This document shows positions 51,355-60,328 of a DNA stretch of 64,000 nucleotides, piece after piece. Made by a program: the position numbers and the translations under genes. The DNA is taken from the NCBI RefSeq assembly GCF_016595465.1, contig NZ_JAENIK010000011.1:1364001-1428000 (forward strand), written 5' to 3'. The stretch's first letter is position 1, and each line of letters starts with the position of its first letter. The stretch comes from Luteolibacter yonseiensis. GTDB lineage: Bacteria > Verrucomicrobiota > Verrucomicrobiia > Verrucomicrobiales > Akkermansiaceae. Under the pieces are notes generated by a model. The model worked only from the letters and a program-made list of their open reading frames with translations, did no database searches and had not been told where the DNA came from.

Positions 51355-51836
51355 CATGCCACCCGGTGGAACGCCACGGTGCGGTCGGAAAGCAGCCCCA
51401 TTCCGGCCAACGCGGCGAGAATGTAGGTCTTGTTCTGGTTCCGCAACACGGCCACCGGGTCGGGGTAAGCGGCGGGGTTCTCGCCTGCGAGTTCGGTCAC
51501 CTTGCGCCCCAGGTCCGCGAATTCCTCCGGGGAAAGGGATCTAGCCAAGGGGACCGGATGATAGGGATAGGGCGGCCTCACATTGGTGTGCCAGCAGATG
51601 TGCGTTTCCCGGCTCACGGGAAACGGCGGGACGTAGGGTGCGCCATTGTCATCCTGTTCCGGCAGCAGGTGGAACCTGCGTTGATTCACGGACAAAGGAG
51701 TGTCGCGGAATTCGTTGTAAGTGCAGTAGGCACGCTCCTCACCCGCGAAACCGGGAAGCCAGAGGAAGGCCTGGCTCGAGGGGAAGAGATCATGCGCGGA
51801 AGGGATGGTTGGATCTGAGGCAAGAGACGCATTCAT
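51354..51836 (-). CDS. Hypothetical protein, no family recognised
   Basis: A 160-residue soluble protein (ATG 51836; 51851 is an alternative). It has no signal peptide or membrane helix. Notable segments are 'AFLWLPGFAGEERAYCTYNE', 'RRFHLLPEQDDNG', 'HICWHTNVRPPYPYHPVPLA' and a C-terminal helix pair 'LSPEEFADLGRKVTELAGEN'. The aromatic, proline- and histidine-rich centre could line a binding site, but I cannot place it. Codon use matches its neighbours, and the opposite strand is less protein-like, so I regard it as a real gene. Confidence 0.55.
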   Translation of the reverse strand: MNASLASDPTIPSAHDLFPSSQAFLWLPGFAGEERAYCTYNEFRDTPLSVNQRRFHLLPEQDDNGAPYVPPFPVSRETHICWHTNVRPPYPYHPVPLARSLSPEEFADLGRKVTELAGENPAAYPDPVAVLRNQNKTYILAALAGMGLLSDRTVAFHRVA

Positions 51837-51851
51837 ACGAATGGCATCCAT

Positions 51852-52317
51852 ATTGCAGTTGGAATGCCGAAGTGGCCGTTTAAACGCGGAGCCTTGTTTT
51901 CTAAGGGAAAAAGCGCGATCTGGTCTTCAAAAAATGACCTTGCCGGTGCGTTGCCGCATGATTGATCGTGCAGAATGCGAACCGGGTCACGTCCGCCATC
52001 CGCTTTGCCCGTAACAGCCAAGATGGAGGGAATGGTTTTACATTCCTCCAGCCGGTCATTTTCATAATAAGGGGACTTGTCACGGCTCCGTGGACTGCGT
52101 GCGGCTCGCTGCCGCTTTCATCTGCCAGCTCGCTGGCCGGGACGGAGGTTCGAATTCATAGGGCGCGCCTCCCCTTGTGCGACAGCCTGCGGAGCAATCA
52201 ATTATCAGCTGTGGTTCCGCCGTGTCAGCAAGCTGGCTACAGAAAGCGGCAGCGGGCTGCGCGCATTCCGAAATGCTTCGTCGGCTCCCATCGGCACTTT
52301 ATTTTCGGAAACTGGTC
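51852..52317. other. Intergenic region holding an imperfect inverted repeat
   Basis: About 460 bp lie between the hypothetical gene and the 3' end of the helical-repeat gene. The right half contains the inverted repeat described separately. Open frames on the plus strand here read as low-complexity noise (Arg/Ser/Ala-rich) and I reject them as genes. No tRNA was recognised, although a 'ggttcgaattc' stretch at 52149-52159 resembles a T-loop. Confidence 0.5.
52093..52268. repeat. Imperfect long inverted repeat (about 45-bp arms, 87-nt spacer)
   Basis: The arm at 52093-52137 and the reverse complement of 52225-52268 align at roughly 80% by eye. The perfectly shared core is cgctgccgctttc (52107-52119) with gaaagcggcagcg (52242-52254), plus a second shared block around ccagct/agctgg. 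It could fold into a long hairpin; candidates are a REP/MITE-like element or a structured RNA. Confidence 0.6.
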
Positions 52318-53073
52318 TCATTCCAACCGGCTGGCTGCGGCACGATAGGAAAGAAATCCGGTGATCTCGGACTCCGCACGGGTTTTCAATTCTCCGTCGG
52401 GGAAGTTTTCCACCCATGCGACGGCGGCGGATTCATCCGATCTCAGCCAGTGGTGGAGCACGGTCATGATCGCTTCGTCCTGCGCTTGGCCTGGCGGAAG
52501 TTGTTCGGTCACGAGCCGTGCGGCGGTTGCCGGATCGATTTCGGCCCGCGCGCTGAGGATCTGCAGCAGGGCATTCTCCTGCTCCGTTTGGGCAGGCAGG
52601 CGGAGCGCCCATTCCATGGCAGCCTGGACGTCGGTCTTGCCCCATTGTCCGGAAATCGCGTCCACGATTCCTTGTGAAAGGTGGTGACGTTCGGCCAATC
52701 CGATTGCCAGGAGGGGATTCTTTTTCCCCCAAGCGACCGCGATCAGGTTCAGCGCCACCTCCCGCTCCGGCTCCGACACGAGTGATTCCGCCCAACGGAC
52801 GGCCTTCTGAGGATCGTCCGTCGCCCGCCGGTTGGCGAGTTGGCGCAAGGCCGACTCTCTTTTGGCTCCGGCGGGGATTTTTTCAAATGCCACTTCCTCA
52901 TTCCCGTCACGCGATCCGGCCCGATGATGACGATGGACCGCTGGCGAACCGTCGTCGGGCGGAGTCCGTCCGATGCCCCCGCCATCCTCTTGCGAGGATG
53001 GAAGGTGGATGACGGCGGAAATTGTGATCGCCACGACGGCGATCCCCGCGCAACCGAGCAAGAAGGGTTTCAT
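52318..53073 (-). CDS. Exported protein with helical (TPR/HEAT-like) repeats, unknown function
   Basis: A 251-residue protein with an N-terminal hydrophobic segment (FLLGCAGIAVVAITISAVI) that could anchor it or act as a signal peptide. The rest is a series of about 35-residue helical repeats with the pattern 'DP..A..WA..L' seen in 'DDPQKAVRWAESLVSEPERE', 'DVQAAMEWALRLPAQTEQEN', 'DPATAARLVTEQLPPGQAQD' and 'SDESAAVAWVENFPDGELKT'. Such repeat proteins are common in Verrucomicrobiota and probably mediate protein contacts. It lies 22 bp downstream of the ricin/metallophosphoesterase gene and is probably co-transcribed with it. Confidence 0.75.
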   Translation of the reverse strand: MKPFLLGCAGIAVVAITISAVIHLPSSQEDGGGIGRTPPDDGSPAVHRHHRAGSRDGNEEVAFEKIPAGAKRESALRQLANRRATDDPQKAVRWAESLVSEPEREVALNLIAVAWGKKNPLLAIGLAERHHLSQGIVDAISGQWGKTDVQAAMEWALRLPAQTEQENALLQILSARAEIDPATAARLVTEQLPPGQAQDEAIMTVLHHWLRSDESAAVAWVENFPDGELKTRAESEITGFLSYRAAASRLE

Positions 53074-53095
53074 GGGAATGGGAGTGGATTTTGTA

Positions 53096-55423
53096 TCAGG
53101 GGACCCGTTGCAACCGGAATTCCTGCTCAGGAGACTCCGCCACGTTCGGATTCTGGATCAGCGTCGTGTTCGGGGCTGTGGTGTTTCCCGGCACCTCCCA
53201 GCTCATGCCGTCATGCGTCCAATAAAATTTCACCCGTCCGTCGGTTTGGGGCAGGATTCTCACGGACTGCTGGCTCTGATACATGAGTTGCAAGGGGGCG
53301 GCCGCGGCGGTGGAGGCGCCGCCGCTCACTTCGATGGACGCGCTGGTCCTGGCCCGGCTCGCCAGTTTCAGCAGTCCTTCGCCCGCGCTGTTGAAAAGCC
53401 AGCGGAAGGAGTTCGCGGTGGAGGCGGTGTTTTGAACGATGGGAGTCTCGTTGGTCGTCCCTGCGGACAATGTGGAGACATAGCCTCCCGACGAAGTCTT
53501 CAGGTAGTAGTCCCCCCACGGTTGCACCCGCCATTTTTGGGCGTCCGAACTGTTTCCGTTGCGCTGCCAGATCAGCGTGCCCGGAGTGGTGCCGGCCCAT
53601 TGGTTGTCGAGATAGAGTCCGCTGTTCACGTTGCGGATCCGGAACCAGCCATTCCCCGCATCCGTGAGATCCCACTGCTGGCCGGGGTTGTTGGACGAGT
53701 AGGTCCAGGACTGGACCAGCGCGTTGTTCGCCGTCGAATCACCCGTCACGCTGAGGGCCTTTCCGGAGACGGTCGAGATGATCTTGAAATGATTCAGGTT
53801 CTCCGTCGGAACCAGCGTCCATTGCTGGTTGGGGTTGTTGGTGGAGGTCGCGCCCTGGTAGATGGTCGCTCCATTGGCGGTGTTGCCGTCGGCGAGCTCC
53901 ATCGCCAGTCCGGATGTCTTGTTATAGATGAGGTAATGGGGTGACGCGGTGTTCAGCGGGGCGGCCTCTCCATGCATCTGGTAGGGGAAGGAGGCTGCGT
54001 GCATCCAGACATTGGTCGTGGGGCTGTAGGTCTGGGTGGTGACGATGTTCTCCTTGGGTTTGAAGGTCAGCAGTCTCAGGATGCCATTGCCTCCGAAGTT
54101 CGGGGCCTGGGCGTTCTGATAGTTGACCAGCAGGGTATGGATCGTGCGGCCGTTGTAGGTGTCCGAGCGCATCGCCTCATTGCAGGGCGCGATGTGGCCG
54201 CAGAGCATCAGGAATAGATTCGGGTTGCCCTTGATGGCGTCATAGGTGGCCTGTCCGTAGCCGCTCCACAGACCTGTATTGCCGATAAGCTCGTGCGTCA
54301 CGAAGATCGCCCGTCGGTTGGGATGCGCCTGCATCACATTGTTCACCCAGGCGAGGTCCTCGGCGATCGTGGAGGTGGAGTTCTGCTCGCCCGGCGCATG
54401 ATACCTCATGTGGACGATGACGAAGTCCAGTCCGCCGGAACTGATGAGGTGGTAGAAGTTGTTGTTCTCGTCGCCCAGGCTCGTGATGGAGTGCCCGCCG
54501 TAGTAGGCCTTGTCAATGTAATGGGATACTCCGAAGTGGGTGTTGTAGTTGTTCAGCGTGAAGACCGGGGAGCTCGAATCGAAATCATGGTTTCCCGCGA
54601 CCAGTCCGTAAGGAACGGTGTTGTCGAGCTGGTAGTATCCGGTCGTGGCCGTGGTCCATTGGGAGGCGATGGCACCATAGTCCACGATGTCGCCCACTCC
54701 GGCGACATATTGGATGTTGGAGGAGGTGCGGTTGGCGTTGATCCAGTTGATCTGGTCATAAAACATCTGCGGGGTGCTGCCCACCACGCCGGCTATTTCC
54801 TTCTGCGTGTCCGGCATGACGACCATCGAAAAATCGGAACCGGCGGTGGATCCTTCCGTGGGAGGCAGGAACTTCCACTGTGAGTTGGTGGGAGGCGTGG
54901 TGGCGGAATTTTGGAGAACCGGCTGGTTCCAGGCCAGCGCCCCGTTGGGGAATGTCGACGTGCTGGTCGAAACCTGCATCGGAAGGCCCGACTTGACGAA
55001 GACGGGGGTATAATATCCGTCGCCCGAATCGACGAGGGTGATCTGGTCGTTGGCGGTGTCCTGGTAGGACCAGAGCTGGACGGCCACTCCGGAATTCCAC
55101 GAGTTGTTCGTCACGTTGATGGAACGGCCGCTGGCCACCCCGATCAGTTTATACTGGCCATTGCCGATGCTCGTCAGCGTCCACTGTGCGGAGGTCGTGC
55201 CGTTGTAAGGGTATTGCACGACCTTGGTGCCATTGGCGGTTCCTCCGCCGAGGGCGTACAGGGCCTGGCCGCTGTTCCGGTTGATGATCTTATAGGTTCC
55301 GTCGGCCAACTGGCCGTAGGAGACCTGCGAACCGGCCATCACAAGAAGCAGTGCGCCGGCGAATGAACATTTGAGGTGGCGGAAGTCCTGAAGACTTCCG
55401 AACAGATGGGATATGACATTCAT
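53096..55423 (-). CDS. Secreted metallophosphoesterase with ricin-type lectin domains
   Basis: A 775-residue exported protein (signal region 'FAGALLLVMAGSQVSYG'). A first ricin-type beta-trefoil occupies about 40-170 ('YKIINRNSGQALYALGGGTA', QxW-type motifs 'SAQWTL'). A calcineurin-like phosphoesterase (about 195-470) has the metal-binding motifs 'MVVMPDTQ', 'GVGDIVDYG', 'GLVAGNHDFD', 'FVTHELIG' and 'LMLCGHIAP'. A second ricin-type domain (about 500-640) has 'NNPNQQWTLV' and 'NPGQQWDLTDAGNGWFRIRN'. The end carries a variant of the tail module ('YWTHDGMSWEV', final 'EFRLQRVP'). The lectins would target the phosphoesterase to glycans; the phosphoester substrate is unknown. ATG 55423 is chosen at the signal peptide. 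Confidence 0.88.
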   Translation of the reverse strand: MNVISHLFGSLQDFRHLKCSFAGALLLVMAGSQVSYGQLADGTYKIINRNSGQALYALGGGTANGTKVVQYPYNGTTSAQWTLTSIGNGQYKLIGVASGRSINVTNNSWNSGVAVQLWSYQDTANDQITLVDSGDGYYTPVFVKSGLPMQVSTSTSTFPNGALAWNQPVLQNSATTPPTNSQWKFLPPTEGSTAGSDFSMVVMPDTQKEIAGVVGSTPQMFYDQINWINANRTSSNIQYVAGVGDIVDYGAIASQWTTATTGYYQLDNTVPYGLVAGNHDFDSSSPVFTLNNYNTHFGVSHYIDKAYYGGHSITSLGDENNNFYHLISSGGLDFVIVHMRYHAPGEQNSTSTIAEDLAWVNNVMQAHPNRRAIFVTHELIGNTGLWSGYGQATYDAIKGNPNLFLMLCGHIAPCNEAMRSDTYNGRTIHTLLVNYQNAQAPNFGGNGILRLLTFKPKENIVTTQTYSPTTNVWMHAASFPYQMHGEAAPLNTASPHYLIYNKTSGLAMELADGNTANGATIYQGATSTNNPNQQWTLVPTENLNHFKIISTVSGKALSVTGDSTANNALVQSWTYSSNNPGQQWDLTDAGNGWFRIRNVNSGLYLDNQWAGTTPGTLIWQRNGNSSDAQKWRVQPWGDYYLKTSSGGYVSTLSAGTTNETPIVQNTASTANSFRWLFNSAGEGLLKLASRARTSASIEVSGGASTAAAAPLQLMYQSQQSVRILPQTDGRVKFYWTHDGMSWEVPGNTTAPNTTLIQNPNVAESPEQEFRLQRVP

Positions 55424-55602
55424 GGATTTTTGGTGATTTCGGATTTTTGACAGGAAAGTTTCCGGAAGCTGACGATGATGGGACACTCCGGAAGGAAAGG
55501 GTTTGGAAGGAGGACCGCAGACCGGCCGGAAGGGCGGGTTGCGAATCGCCGCGGCGGAAACCCAATACGCCGCGACGATTCATTTCCCTGGCCAGGAAGG
55601 TG

Positions 55603-58600
55603 TCAGTCCGGTGTCACGGAGAGACGGACGAAGGTCTTGGATGAACCGCTCGGGAAGGTGTAGGAAACGGATCCGGTGGCGTTGTTCAACTTGGGATCGT
55701 TGCTTGGAACGTCCGCCCAGGTCCTGAGGTCGGACGATGTCTGGATGACAAACGCCGACCCGTAGGCGGAGGAGGGGATGTTGCCACCGTTCGGCCACGT
55801 GATGGTCCGGACCGCTCCGTTGGTGACCACCGCGGGATTCGCGGTGAAACCGGAAGCCGCGTTGAGGAAATATTCCACTCCGTTGCGCACCCCGTCCAGA
55901 TCGGTGTCGGCGTTGGCGGCGGCACCACCGGCGTTCGCATCCGCCCAGGTTTGATAACCCGAGACAGGTGTTCCCCCGACCTGGATCCTGCCGGAGCCGG
56001 TGAGGTATCCGCTGGTCGCGGGAGTGGAGGAGTCGTAGATTCCTTCGGGAAGCGCCGTGCCGTTGATGACGAGTCTGGCAACGGTGTCGGTTTCCGGATT
56101 CGGCAGATCAAGCACGGCACCGGATGCGATGGTGACGGTGGAGGTGTCCGCAAGGGTGGCGGAGGTGTTGCCGGCGATCACAAGCTTCCCGGCCGAGATG
56201 GTGGTGTTGCCGGAGTAGGTGCTTGTCCCGGAGAGGGTTTGGGTGCCGCTGCCGATCTTGGTCACGGACAAGGTCCCCGCGGTGTTTCTGATGGTGCCGG
56301 TGAAGACCTGGTCCGTCGCATTGTTGTCGCCCACGGTCAGCGTGGGGGTTCCGCTCATGCCATCGATGATGCCCGTTCCGCTGAGTCCGTTGATGGTCTC
56401 GCTGAAGCCGTTGAGGGCGATGGTTCCGTCGTTGACGACGTCACCTTTGCCGGTTCCGTTGGGGATTTGCCCGGCGGCGCCCAGCGAGAGGATGAAGTTG
56501 CTGCTGGCGGCCTTCATGATCCGGGTCGTGCCGGAGTAGTCATTCGTGCCCGCCGGGTTTTGGAGGGTCACGGTGAGGTTGGACGCTCCGGTGACGTGGA
56601 AGGTGTCGAGGGTCAGTCCGGACGCTCCTGTGACTTTCCCGGTGAGCGAAATGGAGGCGGTCAGGTTGTTGGTGGTGATGAATGTCGCGTCCGCCAGGTT
56701 GGCGGTGATGGTTCCTCCGAAGACGTGGCCGGTCCCCACCACCCGGATACCCCGGAAGTCGGTTCCGAGCGCGGTGTTGATCACGAGATCGTTGAGCAAC
56801 GTGATGTTGTTCACGTCGCTGAGCCAGATGCCGGCCTTGTCCGTGGGGGCCTTGCCGACGGTGATCGGGCCGGTGCCGAAAGGGCCGCTGACGAGGTTTC
56901 CTGCCGCGCCCACGGTGGTGGGGTTCTGCCAGATCTTGAGTCGTGTGCCATTTCCGATGGCCGCCCCATCGAGCAGCGTGAGTCCGCCGGAGAAGGTGCT
57001 GGGAATGCTGAATACCACCAGAGAACCGTTGTTGTTGTTATTGGTCATGGTGACGGCGAGCTTGTGGGTCGGACCATCGTGGATCTGGCTCGCGACGCCG
57101 ACATTGGCAGGGGCGGAGATGTGGAGGGTCACATCCGAGCCGCCGTTGTTGGTGATGACGCTTCCGGCGCTGCCGGTGAGATTGGTGAAGGTGGCGGGGA
57201 AACCGTTGAGATCGAAGGTGCCGGTGCCCGACACTTGAAGCGGTCCCTTGTCGGTAAAGACCGTCGCGCCTCCGTTTTTCAACACGCCGTCCGCCACATT
57301 GGTGTTGCCGGTATAGGTGTTTTCACCGGAAAGCGTCCAGATGCTGGTGCCGGTCTTGGTGATGCCGGTGATGCCGGTGGTCGGAGTCGCGGGATTGTAG
57401 CTGAAGGAATTGCTTATCGGCCCGGTGATGGAATTGCCGCTGCTGGTGCCTCCGAGCTCCAGGGTGTCCCTGTTGTTCCCGGAGAGCACCGTCATCGGAT
57501 TGAACACGGGACCGTCGATCGTGATGGAGGTGGTCATGGGGCTGATCGCGGTGGTCTGTCCGGCACCCCCGACGAGGGACATGCCGGTGAATTTCAGACG
57601 GTATCCATTGCCCGCCGTGAAGGTGGTGGATGTCTGGGTGGAGGCACCCGGTGCGACCAGGTCTCCGAGGACCACGGTTTTGTTATTGGAAGGCCCTCCG
57701 TTGTTTCCCACATGGAAGGTCCCGCCCATCGCTGAAAGGTAAATCGATTTTCCAAGCTCGATGGTGTCGGAGCCGACTTCGCCGTCGTTGAGAATCGAGG
57801 CGGTGCCGGCGCCGATGCTGAGGTTCCCGTAGGGCAGCGCGGCGGGGCCGGCGAACGTCAGGGAGCCGGCGTTGACGTTGGTGCCGCCGTAATAGGTGTT
57901 GGTTCCCGCCAGGACGCTCGAACGGCTGCTGGCGTAGGTGAGGGAAGAGCCGTCGGTGATGCTTCCCGCCGCGCTTTGGGTCAGGACCGCCGTGCTTCCC
58001 ACCCGGATGGCGCTGCCTGCGACCGTTCCGGTGATCGCCAGTGTTCCTGAGGAAAGGTTGGTGGTCCCGGTGTGGCTGCTGGTTCCGCTCAGCGTGGTCG
58101 TTCCGCCGCCTGCCAGGGTCAGGGCGGTGGCGAACCCATCTCCGCTGTTGGTGATTTCAGAACCGAGGTTGAGCGAGCCGTTGTTGATCAGGATGACTTC
58201 GCTGCCAATGAGTCCCTTGCCCGTGATCGTGCCGCCGGTGATGCTGGCGGAGGTGGCGGTGGGGGTGACAAGAATGCCTCCCGAGGCGAGCACGTTGCTG
58301 CCGCTCAAGGTCAGTTTGGTGGAAGGGGAGTTGAAACGAAGGGTGTTGACCGTGACATCGGCGACGGTATCGCCGTTGGTGACATCCACATTGTTTTCAG
58401 GCAGGTAGCTGGCAACGCCGGATGCGTAACCGGTGTACGCGGCCAATGTTCCATCCACGTTGCCGAGCCAGCTCCGTCCTCCGTTCGCGGTGGCGAAAGC
58501 GGCGGTGGGGCTTGCCAGCAGGCCATTGGCCGCGAAGGCCGCTGAGGTGGTCGTGAGGCTGCCGGAAACCGGCAGGGTGACATCAAGGGTGCTTTGGGCG

Positions 58601-60090
58601 TTTCTCACCATGGCACCCAGCGTGCCACTCAACGAAGCGGCTCCGTTTTGGGTGAAATTGAGCGAGGCGGCGGAGTTCGCCGTCAACGTGGTACCGTTGA
58701 AACGCTGGCTGTTCGTCGCGGCGGAGGCTCCCTTGATTTCCAGCGTGCCGCCCAGATAGAGAGCGGAACTGTTGATCGAGGAATTGATGATGTTCGCCGC
58801 GGGGGCTCCCGGCGCGCTGAAATCCAGAACAAGCGGCCCCCCTTCGAAGACTTCCGTGGAGCCGGTATAGGTGTTGGCACCCGAGAGTGTCCAACTGCCG
58901 GTGCCCGTCTTGATGATCTGGGTCCATCCGCCGACCGCCGGGGTGCCTCCGTTCGCCGCCGCACCGCCGACAGCATCCTTGATCGGGCCGCTGATGGAAT
59001 TCCCGTCGGTGGTCCCCGTGAGCGTCAGCGGGTCATAGTTGGTCGTGCCGAAACCGGCCATCTGGTTGGTCACCTCGCCTTTGATGGCGATGGAGGTGGT
59101 GGTCGGATTCAGGAACGTCTTGTTCCCCGTGCCTCCCGGCAGAGCCAGTCCGGTGAATGTCATCCGGTAGCCGTTACCGGCGGTGAAGGTGGTCGTCGTA
59201 TTCGTCGGGGCGACAGGCGAGCTGATGGTGCCGAAGGCAACGGTGTTGCCGGAATTGGCGGAACCGTTGGTGCCGACGTTCAAGGTGCCGCCCGCGCTGA
59301 GGGCGATGTTTTTACCCAGGGAGATGGTGCCGTTGCTGCCCGCTCCATCGTTGAGGATCGATAGCGTGCCGGCGCCCAGGCCGAGCGAGCCGGTGGCGGG
59401 CAAAGCTTGTGCTCCCGCGAAAATCAGGGTGCCGGCGGTGGAGGAGGTTGCGCCCGTGTAAGTGTTCGTGCCGGTCAGTTTCCAGGTGCCGGCCCCGCTC
59501 TTGATGATGTTGAAGGCCGCCGCGCCACCATTGCTGATGTTGCCGCTGATGAGGTTGATTCCGTTGTTTCCCGCGAGGTTCAGTTGAAGGGCCGCGGTGG
59601 TGGCGGCACTTGAGATTCCTCCTGAAAAATGGGCCGTGTTGCTGGTGGAGACGGAATTGTTTTGAATGGTGAATGTCCCAGCGGCGGTGGAAGACGCCGG
59701 AAGAAGGACGAGTGGTGCGGCGATGGTGAAGGTCTTGCCCGTGCCGACGAGGGTGTTGAGAAAGGAGATGTTTCCGGTGTTGTTGAATGTGATCGGATTG
59801 CCGCCAACCGCTCCGAGGGTGAATCCGCTGCTGAGCGAGTCGTAGGTGATGTATCCTGTCGCCGCCCCGGCCGAGCCGACGGTCACATTGCCGGTGGCCG
59901 TGTTGAACATCGCGGTATCGGCCGCCACGGGCATGCCGCCTGTCCAGTTCGCCGCGGTGAACCAGTCTCCACCGGCGGCATTGCCCCATACGCGGGTGGC
60001 GGCATGGAGCTGGGGCGCGGCAAGCAGTGCGGCGATGGCACTGGTGAGGGCGAAGTTACGGGTGCTGGATGTCCTGAACTTGGATTTCAT
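55603..60090 (-). CDS. Large secreted autotransporter-associated beta-strand repeat protein
   Basis: A 1,495-residue exported protein (start ATG 60090; signal core 'FALTSAIAALLAAPQLHA'). The mature N-terminus 'TRVWGNAAGGDWFTAANWTG' is the usual passenger start. Many PATR motifs follow, such as 'GAGTWKLTGTNTYTGAT', 'GTGSWTLSGANTYTGST' and 'GSGTQTLSGTSTYSGNTTIS'. A segment of about 190 residues is duplicated (see findings). There is no beta-barrel. The C-terminus has 'GGTPVSGYQTWADANAGG', 'ADTDLDGVRNGVEYFLN', 'FVIQTSSDLRTWADV' and final 'KTFVRLSVTPD'. It is probably a long surface or released beta-helix. The frame extends to 60237 without conserved sequence. Confidence 0.85.
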   Translation of the reverse strand: MKSKFRTSSTRNFALTSAIAALLAAPQLHAATRVWGNAAGGDWFTAANWTGGMPVAADTAMFNTATGNVTVGSAGAATGYITYDSLSSGFTLGAVGGNPITFNNTGNISFLNTLVGTGKTFTIAAPLVLLPASSTAAGTFTIQNNSVSTSNTAHFSGGISSAATTAALQLNLAGNNGINLISGNISNGGAAAFNIIKSGAGTWKLTGTNTYTGATSSTAGTLIFAGAQALPATGSLGLGAGTLSILNDGAGSNGTISLGKNIALSAGGTLNVGTNGSANSGNTVAFGTISSPVAPTNTTTTFTAGNGYRMTFTGLALPGGTGNKTFLNPTTTSIAIKGEVTNQMAGFGTTNYDPLTLTGTTDGNSISGPIKDAVGGAAANGGTPAVGGWTQIIKTGTGSWTLSGANTYTGSTEVFEGGPLVLDFSAPGAPAANIINSSINSSALYLGGTLEIKGASAATNSQRFNGTTLTANSAASLNFTQNGAASLSGTLGAMVRNAQSTLDVTLPVSGSLTTTSAAFAANGLLASPTAAFATANGGRSWLGNVDGTLAAYTGYASGVASYLPENNVDVTNGDTVADVTVNTLRFNSPSTKLTLSGSNVLASGGILVTPTATSASITGGTITGKGLIGSEVILINNGSLNLGSEITNSGDGFATALTLAGGGTTTLSGTSSHTGTTNLSSGTLAITGTVAGSAIRVGSTAVLTQSAAGSITDGSSLTYASSRSSVLAGTNTYYGGTNVNAGSLTFAGPAALPYGNLSIGAGTASILNDGEVGSDTIELGKSIYLSAMGGTFHVGNNGGPSNNKTVVLGDLVAPGASTQTSTTFTAGNGYRLKFTGMSLVGGAGQTTAISPMTTSITIDGPVFNPMTVLSGNNRDTLELGGTSSGNSITGPISNSFSYNPATPTTGITGITKTGTSIWTLSGENTYTGNTNVADGVLKNGGATVFTDKGPLQVSGTGTFDLNGFPATFTNLTGSAGSVITNNGGSDVTLHISAPANVGVASQIHDGPTHKLAVTMTNNNNNGSLVVFSIPSTFSGGLTLLDGAAIGNGTRLKIWQNPTTVGAAGNLVSGPFGTGPITVGKAPTDKAGIWLSDVNNITLLNDLVINTALGTDFRGIRVVGTGHVFGGTITANLADATFITTNNLTASISLTGKVTGASGLTLDTFHVTGASNLTVTLQNPAGTNDYSGTTRIMKAASSNFILSLGAAGQIPNGTGKGDVVNDGTIALNGFSETINGLSGTGIIDGMSGTPTLTVGDNNATDQVFTGTIRNTAGTLSVTKIGSGTQTLSGTSTYSGNTTISAGKLVIAGNTSATLADTSTVTIASGAVLDLPNPETDTVARLVINGTALPEGIYDSSTPATSGYLTGSGRIQVGGTPVSGYQTWADANAGGAAANADTDLDGVRNGVEYFLNAASGFTANPAVVTNGAVRTITWPNGGNIPSSAYGSAFVIQTSSDLRTWADVPSNDPKLNNATGSVSYTFPSGSSKTFVRLSVTPD

Positions 60091-60328
60091 CGGATGGGTA
60101 GGGGTGGGTGAGGGATGGTATCCGTGGGGATTTGCACGGATGGCGGGCGTTTTGGCCGGCTCATCATGAACGCGAGGTTTCGCCCTGGAACCCGACAGCG
60201 GATTTTGAAAATTCCTCTGAATTTCCGTATGGCGCACCGATCCCCCCCAAAATCACGGGGAGGAATCACCGACCTTCGCTTTCTGTGTGATCGGACCGAA
60301 TAAATCGTCCTCAACCTCCCTTGTCCGG

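Noticed and set aside
52149..52159. T-loop-like ggttcgaattc, possible tRNA
   Set aside because: No acceptor, D or anticodon stem of a tRNA can be built around it.
52077..52364. 95-codon plus-strand frame in the intergenic inverted repeat
   Set aside because: The sequence is Arg/Ser/Ala-rich without motif, runs into the 3' end of the opposing gene and coincides with the repeat arms.
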